DNA of 64,000 bases, taken from contig OZ253469.1 of the NCBI GenBank assembly GCA_965261535.1, positions 930,001-994,000 on the forward strand. The letters are read 5' to 3'. A program made the translations under genes and the position numbers. Shown piece by piece: positions 51,817 through 60,270 of this stretch (its first letter is position 1; every line of letters begins with the position of its first letter). This DNA is from VXNE01 sp965261535 (lineage in GTDB: Bacteria > Pseudomonadota > Gammaproteobacteria > Pseudomonadales > Azotimanducaceae). The notes under the pieces are model-generated. The model worked only from the letters and a program-made list of their open reading frames with translations. It was not told the origin of the DNA and ran no database searches.

Positions 51817-51984
51817 GAATAGTCCCGGCGGCTTAGCCGTCTACCCTGCGTGGAGGGCGGGATGCCCTCGTCACCCGGGATGCCCGCATTCCTCTCTACG
51901 GGGTCCGAACGCTTGCGGCTTGAGCAAAGTCAACTTCGGAGGACCGATGGCGGCATTTCCCACGCGCTTCCGGAATTCCGATTG

Positions 51985-52010
51985 GATTCCTGCGTACGCG
52001 GGCATGACGT
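51985..52010. repeat. Short palindromic repeat unit
   Basis: GGATTCCTGCGTACGCGGGC followed by ATGACG. It resembles the widespread proteobacterial unit GGATTCCCGC-N-GCGGGAATGACG. One copy in this window; upstream, 51850-51890 has two nearby GGGATGCCC strings. Confidence 0.4.
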
Positions 52011-52040
52011 ACTGTGTGTAGCGGGGGCGGCAACGGGGAG

Positions 52041-52070
52041 CGCCGGAGACTCCGATGTAAGTCTCCGGCG
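52041..52070. terminator. 11-bp hairpin at the edge of the duplicated receptor sequence
   Basis: CGCCGGAGACT (52041-52051) and AGTCTCCGGCG (52060-52070) with an 8-base loop. The right arm enters the shared sequence that starts at 52065. It lies after both the small partner gene and the receptor stop, so it could act in either direction. No T-run. Confidence 0.5.
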
Positions 52071-52088
52071 CTGCGCGATGCTTGCCGG

Positions 52089-55000
52089 CTAGAACTGCAT
52101 CTTCAGTCCCAGGGTAAAGGTGCGGCCCCGAGGATCATCGAACTTGGCGTTAACTACACCATCATTACGCAGTTCGCCGCTAGAGGCCAGGATCTCCTTA
52201 TGCTCCGAAAGATCATCGAACAGGTTGGTAATCCGCAGGATCAGTACCGAATTCGACAACAAGCCGAACCGTTCGCCGACTTGATATTGACCGCTCAGAT
52301 TCACGTACAGAGGCTCATCGTGAATCACCTTATGCGGTTCCCCTCGCCATGTAAAGGTTGAACTCACGACCGAGGTGTGAACAGCGCTCAGCCAGGCCGA
52401 CCAGCGCTGATCGGCCGAGTCGAACCCCACACTCAGCAAACTGCGGTACTGGGGCACCAAAGCCCAGATACGGCGGTACGCTTCGACATCGCCGACATAA
52501 TCGTATGGTTCGCTACCATCTCCGATGTCCTTGTAAAACGAGCTGGTTTGGGTGATCAGAGCGTCAATGCTCCAGCTACCCAAATCCGTTGACCAATCGT
52601 ATCGAGCTTCAAGGTCCAGCCCGTCGTTGGTCCAGGCGGCGGCGTTAACATTTCTGCGATCCGCGTAGTATGCGTCGATGCCACTGGGATCGGGAACGAT
52701 AAAGGCATAAACATCGGCCGGGTCCACGCCAACATAGTGAGGAACGTTATCGCGATCGCTTGACGCGACAATCTTGTTCGTATAGTCCACCGATCTCCAG
52801 GTAAGGTCCAGCGACAGTCCCGGTATGGCCTGGGGCGTCAACTCGACACCCACCGAAATGCTCTCCCCTTGTTCGGGCAATAGATTCGGGTTCCCGCCAT
52901 ATACCAGGTGGGAGAAGTAGATGAACGACTGCCCGGGCGTGGTCGCCAACGAGCCGTCGGGATTCTGCCGTCTGATCGGGGCACCGGGACAATCTTCGGG
53001 TCCCGGCGGCCCGCCGCCAGGTAACGCCAGTTCAAACCAATCTGCGACACGTGAGCAGCGCCAATCCTGCCCGATAAAGAAATTATTGGGATCTTCCACC
53101 TTGTCCCGGGCGGTTGGGATGATGTACGAGGTCGAAAGGTTCGAATGCAGTCTGACCGAGCCGATCGGCCGCCAGACGGCGCCTATCGAATAAGTGGTGT
53201 CGGAATCAAAGTGGTTGTAATCGTCCCACCTTACCGCCGCGGACAGATCCAGCGATTCCAGAACAGGCGCCGCGAACTCGGCAAAGAGCCCGACGTTCTC
53301 ATCTACAAACTCTTTGTCCCAAACGCCGAATCGGATTCCCAATCCCGGCTCTTCGGTCCAATAACTACCATTGTTGTCATTGTGACCATAGGAATTCCGC
53401 TTGTTGTCCGTCTTCAACCCCGTCGAGCGCCAGGCAGCGCCCACCACGAACCGAGCGTCGCCTCCCGGCAAGCTCAGCGAAGAACCTGACAGCGTCGCTT
53501 CGGCCCAGTCGGTGGTATTCGTCCAACCGCTTGACAGCTCCTGGCCCCAGAATTCCCGGAAGGTCTCTATTCCGATGAACTCAACATAGTCAGGTCGTAT
53601 GGATGCCTGTTCGTACGCCAGAAATTGATCTGCCAGGTGTGACGGTATGTCAGGATCGTAGGATGCATAAAAGTTACCCGTATGATGATTGTCACTTCGA
53701 TCATTGGTGGTGCCGGCGCCAAACGCCCACTCCATGCCGAACACGGAGCCGGTCAGATCGAAATTCACGCGAAAAACTTCCTGTGTTGCGGTGGAGAGCC
53801 TTTCGATCCCTGACACCGACCAATACATGAACGCATTGTCACCGTCGGACCCCGGAAAAAGGAAGTTGGCAAAGTCTGCGTCGCCCTGATCCGTCGTTGT
53901 GGTGCGATCCATATAGTAGGCTTGCGCTGACAGGCGCGTGGCGCCGAAATCATGATCGAAGCCCAGCATCGCGCTGATCCGGTCCTGCTCCGGCAAGAGC
54001 GATTGGTTGTCCACCGTCGACTCCAGCCCGGTCACATCGCCAGTTTGAGATCTCACCTTGATTGCCAGGGAGCCATCGGGTTGCAGTTCCGTCAACCAGA
54101 TATCCGTTACCCCGGGGGAACTGGTGGTTATGCCCGGTGGAAGTTGACTCGGCCGGTAGAGCGTTCCCTGGTACTCGTAGACGTTGCGTCCCCCCCGGAT
54201 GCAACCCTTGTTGCAAAAGTTGTTCGAATCGTATTTGCCCGGGCGGTCCCTGCCATAGAGGGGGCTGTGGCTGCTGGCCTGCACGTTGCCTCGCATGCGC
54301 GTTTCACCCCACAACCACGAACCGGACAGGGTCAGCGCGCTCTCGTCGAATCCGCCCCGGTCCGGCGCCGAGTGCATCACCTCCAGCTCCGCGCCCTCAT
54401 AGTCCTTGCGGGTAATGATGTTCACCACGCCGCCCACCGCGTCGGAGCCGTAAATGGCGGATGCGCCGTCCAGCATGATTTCCACCCGTTCAATGGAGGC
54501 GGTCGGGATACCGGAGATATCCGTCACCCCACCGGCGAGGCCCGAGGAGCCAATCCTCTTTCCGTCCACCAGCACCAGGGTCGCCACATTGCCCAGACCT
54601 CTCAAGTTGACCGCCGATGCGCCACTCAAATTGATGGCGCCATTGAAATGTTGACCCCCGAGCCTTGCATAAGACGCAAGTGAACTCGCCCCCAGTTGAT
54701 TTTGCGGCAGCGTACGCAACGCCTTGTCGAGGCTGATTTCGCCCGTAGCCCGTAACACATCTTCATCCATAGTTACCAGGTTGGCCGCGATCTGGCTGGG
54801 CGTGCGCTGCAGACGCGAGCCGGTGACGATGATTTCCTCGACGTCCGCATCCGACACTTCGGCATCGTCGCTTGAAGCGTCGCTGTCGCCACCCGGCTCG
54901 TCCTGTTCTGTCTCCTGGGACTGCGCCAACAGGATCGGCTCAGGTGCGGGCTGACTGCCTCCCGGCGCAGAATCCCCCGCGGCTTCGGCGCGCCGAGACC

Positions 55001-55298
55001 CGATAGCCACCGTCTTGGCGTTGACGTACTGGTACTCAAGCTCGGTACCATCGAGAATGTCGGAAAGTGCCGCTTTCGGCCGGGTCTTGCCTTGTGTTCC
55101 CGGGGAATCCTTGCCCTTCGCCAACGTCGCGACGTAGGCGAGTTGCAGATTCGTCTGTTCCGAGAATTCCTGCAAGGCGCCCGGCAGCGGCTGTGCCTCA
55201 ACATCAATGTTGTGAGTGGGATCTTGCGCGGGAGTTTGTATTGCAAACAGCGAAGCGCAAACGGCAAGCAAGGGCTTGGCGTAATGATTGAAGCTCAT
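52089..55298 (-). CDS. TonB-dependent transducer/receptor with STN domain
   Basis: 1069-residue outer-membrane receptor. Signal peptide at about 1-24 (LLAVCASLFAIQTPAQ), then the STN signalling domain at about 30-100 (IDVEAQPLPGALQEFSEQTN, LSDILDGTELEYQYVN), a low-complexity linker, the TonB box/plug (VEEIIVTGSRL, VNLRGLGNVATLVLVDGKR, ERVEIMLDGASAIYGSDAVG) and a 22-strand barrel ending TFTLGLKMQF with terminal Phe. Genes for a FecR-type anti-sigma factor and an ECF sigma factor lie directly upstream, so it should sense and import its ligand. Ligand unknown; the barrel type is closer to carbohydrate/oligomer receptors than to small siderophore ones. Confidence 0.93.
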   Translation of the reverse strand: MSFNHYAKPLLAVCASLFAIQTPAQDPTHNIDVEAQPLPGALQEFSEQTNLQLAYVATLAKGKDSPGTQGKTRPKAALSDILDGTELEYQYVNAKTVAIGSRRAEAAGDSAPGGSQPAPEPILLAQSQETEQDEPGGDSDASSDDAEVSDADVEEIIVTGSRLQRTPSQIAANLVTMDEDVLRATGEISLDKALRTLPQNQLGASSLASYARLGGQHFNGAINLSGASAVNLRGLGNVATLVLVDGKRIGSSGLAGGVTDISGIPTASIERVEIMLDGASAIYGSDAVGGVVNIITRKDYEGAELEVMHSAPDRGGFDESALTLSGSWLWGETRMRGNVQASSHSPLYGRDRPGKYDSNNFCNKGCIRGGRNVYEYQGTLYRPSQLPPGITTSSPGVTDIWLTELQPDGSLAIKVRSQTGDVTGLESTVDNQSLLPEQDRISAMLGFDHDFGATRLSAQAYYMDRTTTTDQGDADFANFLFPGSDGDNAFMYWSVSGIERLSTATQEVFRVNFDLTGSVFGMEWAFGAGTTNDRSDNHHTGNFYASYDPDIPSHLADQFLAYEQASIRPDYVEFIGIETFREFWGQELSSGWTNTTDWAEATLSGSSLSLPGGDARFVVGAAWRSTGLKTDNKRNSYGHNDNNGSYWTEEPGLGIRFGVWDKEFVDENVGLFAEFAAPVLESLDLSAAVRWDDYNHFDSDTTYSIGAVWRPIGSVRLHSNLSTSYIIPTARDKVEDPNNFFIGQDWRCSRVADWFELALPGGGPPGPEDCPGAPIRRQNPDGSLATTPGQSFIYFSHLVYGGNPNLLPEQGESISVGVELTPQAIPGLSLDLTWRSVDYTNKIVASSDRDNVPHYVGVDPADVYAFIVPDPSGIDAYYADRRNVNAAAWTNDGLDLEARYDWSTDLGSWSIDALITQTSSFYKDIGDGSEPYDYVGDVEAYRRIWALVPQYRSLLSVGFDSADQRWSAWLSAVHTSVVSSTFTWRGEPHKVIHDEPLYVNLSGQYQVGERFGLLSNSVLILRITNLFDDLSEHKEILASSGELRNDGVVNAKFDDPRGRTFTLGLKMQF

Positions 55299-55380
55299 GG
55301 GCTACGGTCTCCATTGTCGAAAAGGGGTTCCCTCAGCACATAAGAGGGAACTAACCCCAAAATCGGGCACCCTTGCGGGA

Positions 55381-56550
55381 CTACTGACTCGGCGTGTCGC
55401 CCGACATTCCTCTCAGAACGATGGTGCCGTCGGCGCGCGTTGAAGACTCCGCGAGTTGCATTTGGGCAAGGAACTGCAAGAACGAGTCACGATCGATGGA
55501 ACGGAACACACCGCTGATCGGCAATGATTCCAGCTCCTTGTCCTCGATTGCCGTCGGCGGATCGTTGTAGCGATTGAATTCTTCGATGACGTGCTTCAGC
55601 GGCAACGCCTCGAACACCAGCCGGTGCTGCCGCCAGGCCGTCGCCTTCTCGACCGAAACATCAACAACCACCGGATTGGCAAAGCCTGATTTCACCTGCG
55701 CCTGCTGGCCAACCTTGAGCCGCACCGGTTGCGATGAACGCTCGGCGTACGGCTCGCCGTCCACAAGCATTTCGGCTTTGGCTCCGCCAGCCTTGCGCGA
55801 TACCTCCACCAGGCCCTCGACGACTGTAACCGTGACCTCATCAATGCCCTTGCGCACACTGAATTGCGTGCCGACGGCTTCGATGATCGCTTGTTCGGTG
55901 ATGACGCGGAACGGTCGCCCGGTGTCCTTGGCAACGTCGAACAGCGCTTCCCCATCGCCAAGATGGACGTCGCGATATTCGTCCGAGTAGCGAACGCGCA
56001 TCGTTGACCGGGTGTTGAGCGTAACCAGCGACCCGTCCGGCAGCGGTATGGAAGACTGTTCGCCCGTCGCGGTCGCGTAGAGATTTGGATCTTCGACGGG
56101 CGGCGAGATCAACAGGATCGCGCCAACGGCCACCGCCACAAGAAGCCCGGCGGCGCGTCCCATCCAGCGCGCGCGGGAACTGCTCCGTCCCGGCGTGCTT
56201 CTCCGCTCTCTTCTCGGCGTTCTTCCCGGCTCTCTTCTCGGCTTTCTTGTTGGCGTTCTTGTTGGCGTTCTTCTCGCTTCAGACTGGTCCCTGTCCGGCA
56301 ACGCCACGACGTTAGGCTCCGTTGCCGCCGCGCCAACGAGTTCTTTGATCGAAGGTTGCGAAGAAAGCTCGGGCAGCATGCCCCATATCGCCGAGACACA
56401 GAGAAACTCCTTGACGTGCTCGGGCGACAGGCGCAACCAGGCGGCAAACGCCTTTCTGGTCTGCTTATCGGCATCGGCGAGGGCGATGAGCCAGTCGGCC
56501 GCTTCCCGGGCGATGATGTCGCCGCGCCTTGACGATTTTTCCTCGTTCAT
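55381..56550 (-). CDS. FecR-family anti-sigma factor
   Basis: 389 residues. Cytoplasmic DUF4880 domain (EAADWLIALADADKQTRKAF, LSPEHVKEFL). Then a tract of about 40 residues rich in Arg, Pro and Thr (TPTRTPTRKPRREPGRTPRR), a membrane helix (GLLVAVAVGAILLIS) and the FecR periplasmic domain (QSSIPLPDGSLVTLNTRSTM, YRDVHLGDGEALFDVAKDTG, FRVITEQAIIEAVGTQFSVR), and a C-terminal STN-like segment. Transduces the receptor signal to the sigma factor. The Arg/Pro tract just before the membrane is an unusual expansion, coded by repetitive CTTCTC-rich DNA. Confidence 0.92.
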   Translation of the reverse strand: MNEEKSSRRGDIIAREAADWLIALADADKQTRKAFAAWLRLSPEHVKEFLCVSAIWGMLPELSSQPSIKELVGAAATEPNVVALPDRDQSEARRTPTRTPTRKPRREPGRTPRRERRSTPGRSSSRARWMGRAAGLLVAVAVGAILLISPPVEDPNLYATATGEQSSIPLPDGSLVTLNTRSTMRVRYSDEYRDVHLGDGEALFDVAKDTGRPFRVITEQAIIEAVGTQFSVRKGIDEVTVTVVEGLVEVSRKAGGAKAEMLVDGEPYAERSSQPVRLKVGQQAQVKSGFANPVVVDVSVEKATAWRQHRLVFEALPLKHVIEEFNRYNDPPTAIEDKELESLPISGVFRSIDRDSFLQFLAQMQLAESSTRADGTIVLRGMSGDTPSQ

Positions 56551-56568
56551 CTCACGGTACTCATGAAA

Positions 56569-57075
56569 TCAGCGCAACCTGGCCCGGCATCGCGCCAAGC
56601 CTTGCGAGAGGTACTTCTTGACCATGGACGATGAGACGCCAAGCGTCCTGGCGATCTCATCGTAGGTCATGCCGTCGCGGCGATGCATGAGAATCGCCGC
56701 GCGGCACTTTGGCGACAGGTGCCGCAGCACGTTCTCCAGCCGCTCCATCTGCTGCGAAATCTCCGTCCAGTCCTCTACCGACATGCCCTCGTCGACGAGT
56801 TCGATCCCCTGGGCAGGCTCACGAGACCGCGACGGCGAGCTATACCATTCGTGCAAGAGGTTGCGGGCAATCCGCAAAACATACGCCACCGGGTCGTGAA
56901 TGACCCGCGAATCCGACGCACGCAGCAGCCGCAGGTAAGCCTCCTGGGCCAAATCCTGCGCGTCCTGCTCGTTTGCCAGGCGCGCGCCGAGGAACCGCAA
57001 CACTCGAACGTATTGCTTTTCGGCGGCTACCGCGCCGCGACCGAGATGCTCCACGCTATTGCGCAGACGGATCAC
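56569..57075 (-). CDS. ECF sigma factor, FecI type
   Basis: 168 residues from GTG 57075 (VIRLRNSVEHLGRGAVAAEK). An ATG upstream at 57183 would add a basic, non-family stretch overlapping the previous gene. Region 2 at about 25-90 (NEQDAQDLAQEAYLRLLRAS, VAYVLRIARNLLHEWY) and region 4 at about 105-160 (SPKCRAAILMHRRDGMTY, DEIARTLGVSSSMVKKYLSQ) as in FecI/PvdS. Forms the surface-signalling trio with FecR and the receptor. Confidence 0.9.
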   Translation of the reverse strand: MIRLRNSVEHLGRGAVAAEKQYVRVLRFLGARLANEQDAQDLAQEAYLRLLRASDSRVIHDPVAYVLRIARNLLHEWYSSPSRSREPAQGIELVDEGMSVEDWTEISQQMERLENVLRHLSPKCRAAILMHRRDGMTYDEIARTLGVSSSMVKKYLSQGLARCRARLR

Positions 57076-57095
57076 CCTTTTTCTGCTTGCTCTGA

Positions 57096-57995
57096 TTATT
57101 GAGGAGTGGGATACGGTGGATTTCGGGCACCATTTTGTGGGGGATTGGGGGTTGTGGGTTCGGGGGTTGCGGGTACGCGCCAATATACCCGATCAGAAAC
57201 GAGGCCCCGGTCGAACGTTATCGCTGCCGGCGCTTCGGGCAAGTCGAACGGCGATAGCGGCGTTTCGCCGACGACTCTCACCGCTGCGAACGCCGGGTAC
57301 CGCAATGACGCCTCTTCGCCAAAGTATGCGAAGTCAAACCCGTCCCCACTGCCGAGAAAAGCAGTCGAGGCGGCGTGCGTCGTGGACTGGCCGATGGTGT
57401 TCGCGTCTATCGATATGTGACCGTTGTCGAACGTCAATTGCACTGAAATAGAGGGTTCGTCATCTGCCTCGTCAATCATGAAATCCTGCGCCGCCGCCAC
57501 GACGTCCAGGTGAAAGTCCTCAAATAGCGCCTGTGAATTCTCGCTCGCAACGGCTCGCAGCAACGAAAACCAGCCCTCGGAGGGCATCCCGGTAATCCGC
57601 ACCGCCGCGCTGTCACCTGACACGGCAACGAGAACATAGGCATACGCCAGTGCCTCGGAATTTCGCCTGGCAGGTGACGGAGGCTCGCAATGCATGACAT
57701 GAAACTGCAGCCGGCCGGCACCGTCGATTCGCCGCACCCTGGGCGATTCGCCCACCATCCGTTGCAGGTCCCCGGCATCCACGGCCCATTCCACAATGAG
57801 CCGGTCACACGGCCAGGCAAGGCGGGAATCCAGGGCTCCGGTCCTGGACACGGGGGTTGAACTGCATGCGGCAAGCGCCACTATCGTCGCCGCAAGGATT
57901 AATGTTGTGCGGGCGAAAGTGCCCCACAGGCTGCGCCTGTGGCCCGACCCCACCGTGCGAAGCGCCAGATTTCCTGCAATCTCAGCCATCATCAA
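57096..57995 (-). CDS. Hypothetical lipoprotein
   Basis: 299 residues. The signal segment TLILAATIVALAAC ends in a lipobox LAAC (cysteine near 44). The mature part has no recognised domain. It contains DRLIVEWAVDAGDLQRMVGE and TPLSPFDLPEAPAAITFDRG, and a Pro-rich tail. Ends 20 bases before the ECF sigma gene in the same direction, so it may be part of that operon. Start uncertain (ATG 57995 gives about 20 residues before the hydrophobic core). Confidence 0.65.
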   Translation of the reverse strand: MMMAEIAGNLALRTVGSGHRRSLWGTFARTTLILAATIVALAACSSTPVSRTGALDSRLAWPCDRLIVEWAVDAGDLQRMVGESPRVRRIDGAGRLQFHVMHCEPPSPARRNSEALAYAYVLVAVSGDSAAVRITGMPSEGWFSLLRAVASENSQALFEDFHLDVVAAAQDFMIDEADDEPSISVQLTFDNGHISIDANTIGQSTTHAASTAFLGSGDGFDFAYFGEEASLRYPAFAAVRVVGETPLSPFDLPEAPAAITFDRGLVSDRVYWRVPATPEPTTPNPPQNGARNPPYPTPQ

Positions 57996-58018
57996 ACATC
58001 ATTGCATGGAACAAACGG

Positions 58019-58190
58019 CGATGGGGAGCGTCAGCGAGCGGGGCCAGGCCAGAGCCTTCAGCCGGGGAGCGCGAGGGGGCAACCCCTCGCAAAAAAGGAG
58101 CCTTCAGCCGGGGAGCGCGAGGGGGCAACCCCTCGCAAGAAAGGAGCCTTCAGCCGGGGAGCGCGAGGGGGGCAACCCCTCGCAAGAAAT
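58019..58190 (+). repeat. Tandem REP-like array (family 3)
   Basis: After GGGGAGCGTCAGCGAGCGGG, three tandem units of about 46 bases: GGAGCCTTCAGCCGGGGAGC, hairpin GCGAGGGG-GCAA-CCCCTCGC, AAGAAA. The third has one extra G. Head shared with 36438 (GACGAGCGGGGCC). Confidence 0.9.
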
Positions 58191-58254
58191 AGACCGGGTC
58201 GCGAAACAGAAGCGGCGTAGCGAAACAGCACGCGCATCACTGCTCCCGGTGGGG

Positions 58255-58554
58255 CTATCCGGATCGGGACCCCAACTGTTCGGCACCCCGTGGCAGGCGC
58301 AGCGGCGACGACTCTTTCTGGCTGTCCCGTCTGTCCCGTCTGTCGAGAGTCGATGCTCGACGGTTCTCCATCTGGCTGTGCAGACGGCGAATGCTACTGC
58401 TGCCGGTGGTGACGAAAAGGAAGGGAAAGAGGGCATGCACCAGGCAGGCAAACCCCGCGGCCAGCATGGCTGCCCCAAATCCCACGGCCTTGACGAGGTG
58501 CTCGGGGTAGGTTTCCCCGACTTCTCTCAGATGTGCGGTCAATGGATTCATCAA
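58255..58554 (-). CDS. DUF6356-like small membrane protein
   Basis: 99 residues: MMNPLTAHLREVGETYPEHL, VKAVGFGAAMLAAGFACLVH, ALFPFLFVTTGSSSIRRLH. The VGETY-EH, A---G--M--AG-AC--HA--PFLF--T-S sequence matches my memory of the DUF6356 family. One membrane helix at about 24-50. The last ~35 residues are basic and not conserved-looking. Function unknown. Confidence 0.7.
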   Translation of the reverse strand: MMNPLTAHLREVGETYPEHLVKAVGFGAAMLAAGFACLVHALFPFLFVTTGSSSIRRLHSQMENRRASTLDRRDRRDSQKESSPLRLPRGAEQLGSRSG

Positions 58555-58711
58555 TACGCCGAAGTTTTTTCGACGATTAGAACCATATCCTATATATGGA
58601 AGAAAATTATTCCAAAATTTACGCGTCTAAGGTCCAATTGTAGAATCTCATTATCACGATAGCCCCACCCAGGAACTGCAGGGGGCATGAACCAAGGGAG
58701 CACCAATTTCC

Positions 58712-59176
58712 ATGGATCGCATCGACCTGAGAATCCTCGACCTGCTTCAGCGCGACGCCACGCTTTCCACGTCGGATATCGCGGAAGCCGTCGGACTGAG
58801 TACAACGCCGTGCTGGCGCCGGATCCAGAACCTGGAAAAGGAAGGCGTGATTACTCGGCGCGTAGCGCTGCTGGACCGCGACCACCTCAACGTGTGCGTC
58901 GATGCATTCGTCGCCATCCGCACGGACCAGCACAACAAACGCTGGCTGGACGCATTCGCGAAGGCCGTGGCGGCGTTCCCCGAGGTCATCGAGCTATATC
59001 GCATGAGCGGCGAGGTGGACTACCTGATGCGCGTCGTGGTTCCGGACCTCGCCGCCTACGATAGCTTCTACCTGCGTCTTATCCGGGAGGCAGATCTCCA
59101 CGACGTGAGTTCCAGCTTCGCGATGGAGCGCATCAAGTACACCACCGCTTTGCCCCTCACCTACGTGAACACTTGA
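58712..59176 (+). CDS. Lrp/AsnC-family transcriptional regulator
   Basis: 154 residues. N-terminal HTH (MDRIDLRILDLLQRDATLST, IAEAVGLSTTPCWRRIQNLE), C-terminal RAM domain (IELYRMSGEVDYLMRVVVPD). Related to the regulator at 44301 (same TTPCWRR motif and KYTTALPL end). Convergent with a TauD-like gene. Target unclear; autoregulation is common. Confidence 0.92.
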   Translation: MDRIDLRILDLLQRDATLSTSDIAEAVGLSTTPCWRRIQNLEKEGVITRRVALLDRDHLNVCVDAFVAIRTDQHNKRWLDAFAKAVAAFPEVIELYRMSGEVDYLMRVVVPDLAAYDSFYLRLIREADLHDVSSSFAMERIKYTTALPLTYVNT

Positions 59177-59234
59177 CCCCGTCCAGGCGCGCATCGTTGC
59201 GCCGCGATGACCACCCCTGAATCCCGAAACGGCA

Positions 59235-60050
59235 CTATTTCGGTCTGCCGCCCTTGACGACGTTGCGGTGCATGATGCGCTGCTCGTCGTAGTCGCGGAT
59301 GGCATAGTGCATCACCGAGCGGTTGTCCCACAGCACGAGGTCTTCCAGTTCCCATCGATGACGGTAGGTGAACTCGGGCCGGCTCGCATGGGCGAATAAC
59401 CTGAACAGCAGAAGCTCGCTCTCGGCATCCGGCATGTCTACGATGTACTTGGTGAAATTGCCGTTGACGTAGAGCGCCTTGCGGCCAGTTTCTTCGTGCG
59501 TGCGCACTACCGGATGCACCGAGTCCTCGACATCGGGTCCGAACACCTTGCCGGTGTGGAACGCCTTCAGGTCCGAGATGCGCTCTCGCGTTTCTTCGTC
59601 GAGCGTCTCATAGGCCAGATGCTGGTTGGCGAACGCGGTGTCGCCACCCGCGGACGGCAGGCGCCACGCGTGCAATCCGGTGATGATCGGCGGCGTGGAG
59701 TGCCACGTCATATCGGAGTGCCACCCGCCGCCAAAGGCATGCACTCCACGGAAGAATGTGAACTTTCGGTCTTGTTTGCTCCCAATCCACTGCACATGGT
59801 CGGTGTCGCGGTGTTTGGTCGCCGGATGCGGCAGAAGCTCACCCCAGCGCCTGCCAAAAGCGGCCAACTGCAGCGCCGAGAGCCTCTGACCCGGGATCAC
59901 CAGCAAATGATGATCGAGCAACAGTTGCCGCAATTCGGCGATGACCTCCTCGCCGACCTCGCGCGAAAGGTCCAGGCCCTCGATGCGCGCCCCCAGGGGA
60001 ACGCTCACGCGGGTGGATGAGATGCGTGTGTCGCGGGCCGCTTCCGCCAT
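59235..60050 (-). CDS. TauD/TfdA-family 2OG oxygenase
   Basis: 271 residues from ATG 60050 (MAEAARDTRISSTRVSVPLG). The Fe(II) HxD pair is in GGGWHSDMTWHSTPP, the distal His in DNRSVMHYAIRDYD, and the 2OG arginine in RIMHRNVVKG. VVRTHEETGRKALYVNGNFT is the TauD substrate region. Taurine, sulfonate or aryl substrates are possible. Divergent from an LLM monooxygenase. Confidence 0.9.
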   Translation of the reverse strand: MAEAARDTRISSTRVSVPLGARIEGLDLSREVGEEVIAELRQLLLDHHLLVIPGQRLSALQLAAFGRRWGELLPHPATKHRDTDHVQWIGSKQDRKFTFFRGVHAFGGGWHSDMTWHSTPPIITGLHAWRLPSAGGDTAFANQHLAYETLDEETRERISDLKAFHTGKVFGPDVEDSVHPVVRTHEETGRKALYVNGNFTKYIVDMPDAESELLLFRLFAHASRPEFTYRHRWELEDLVLWDNRSVMHYAIRDYDEQRIMHRNVVKGGRPK

Positions 60051-60270
60051 GATCGATCCACTGTGTCGTCCACTGAACATCGTCCCGCGCGCAGCCCAGG
60101 CCGTCAAGCGCGCTTTGCGAACGCGGACCCGCCATCGGATGGACAACGACTTCCTCTACGAACGCCCTTGTACGAACAACCGCGATAGCCGCCTGTCCGC
60201 GACCGCCCCGCCAGCGGAAGCTGCTATGCTCCGTCGGCATCTTCGCTTGGAGTCTTGGCGGCCGTTCCTG

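Noticed and set aside
58050..58190. Three tandem 46-base repeats considered as a CRISPR array
   Set aside because: The units are contiguous with no unique spacers, and each contains a REP-type hairpin; no cas genes nearby.
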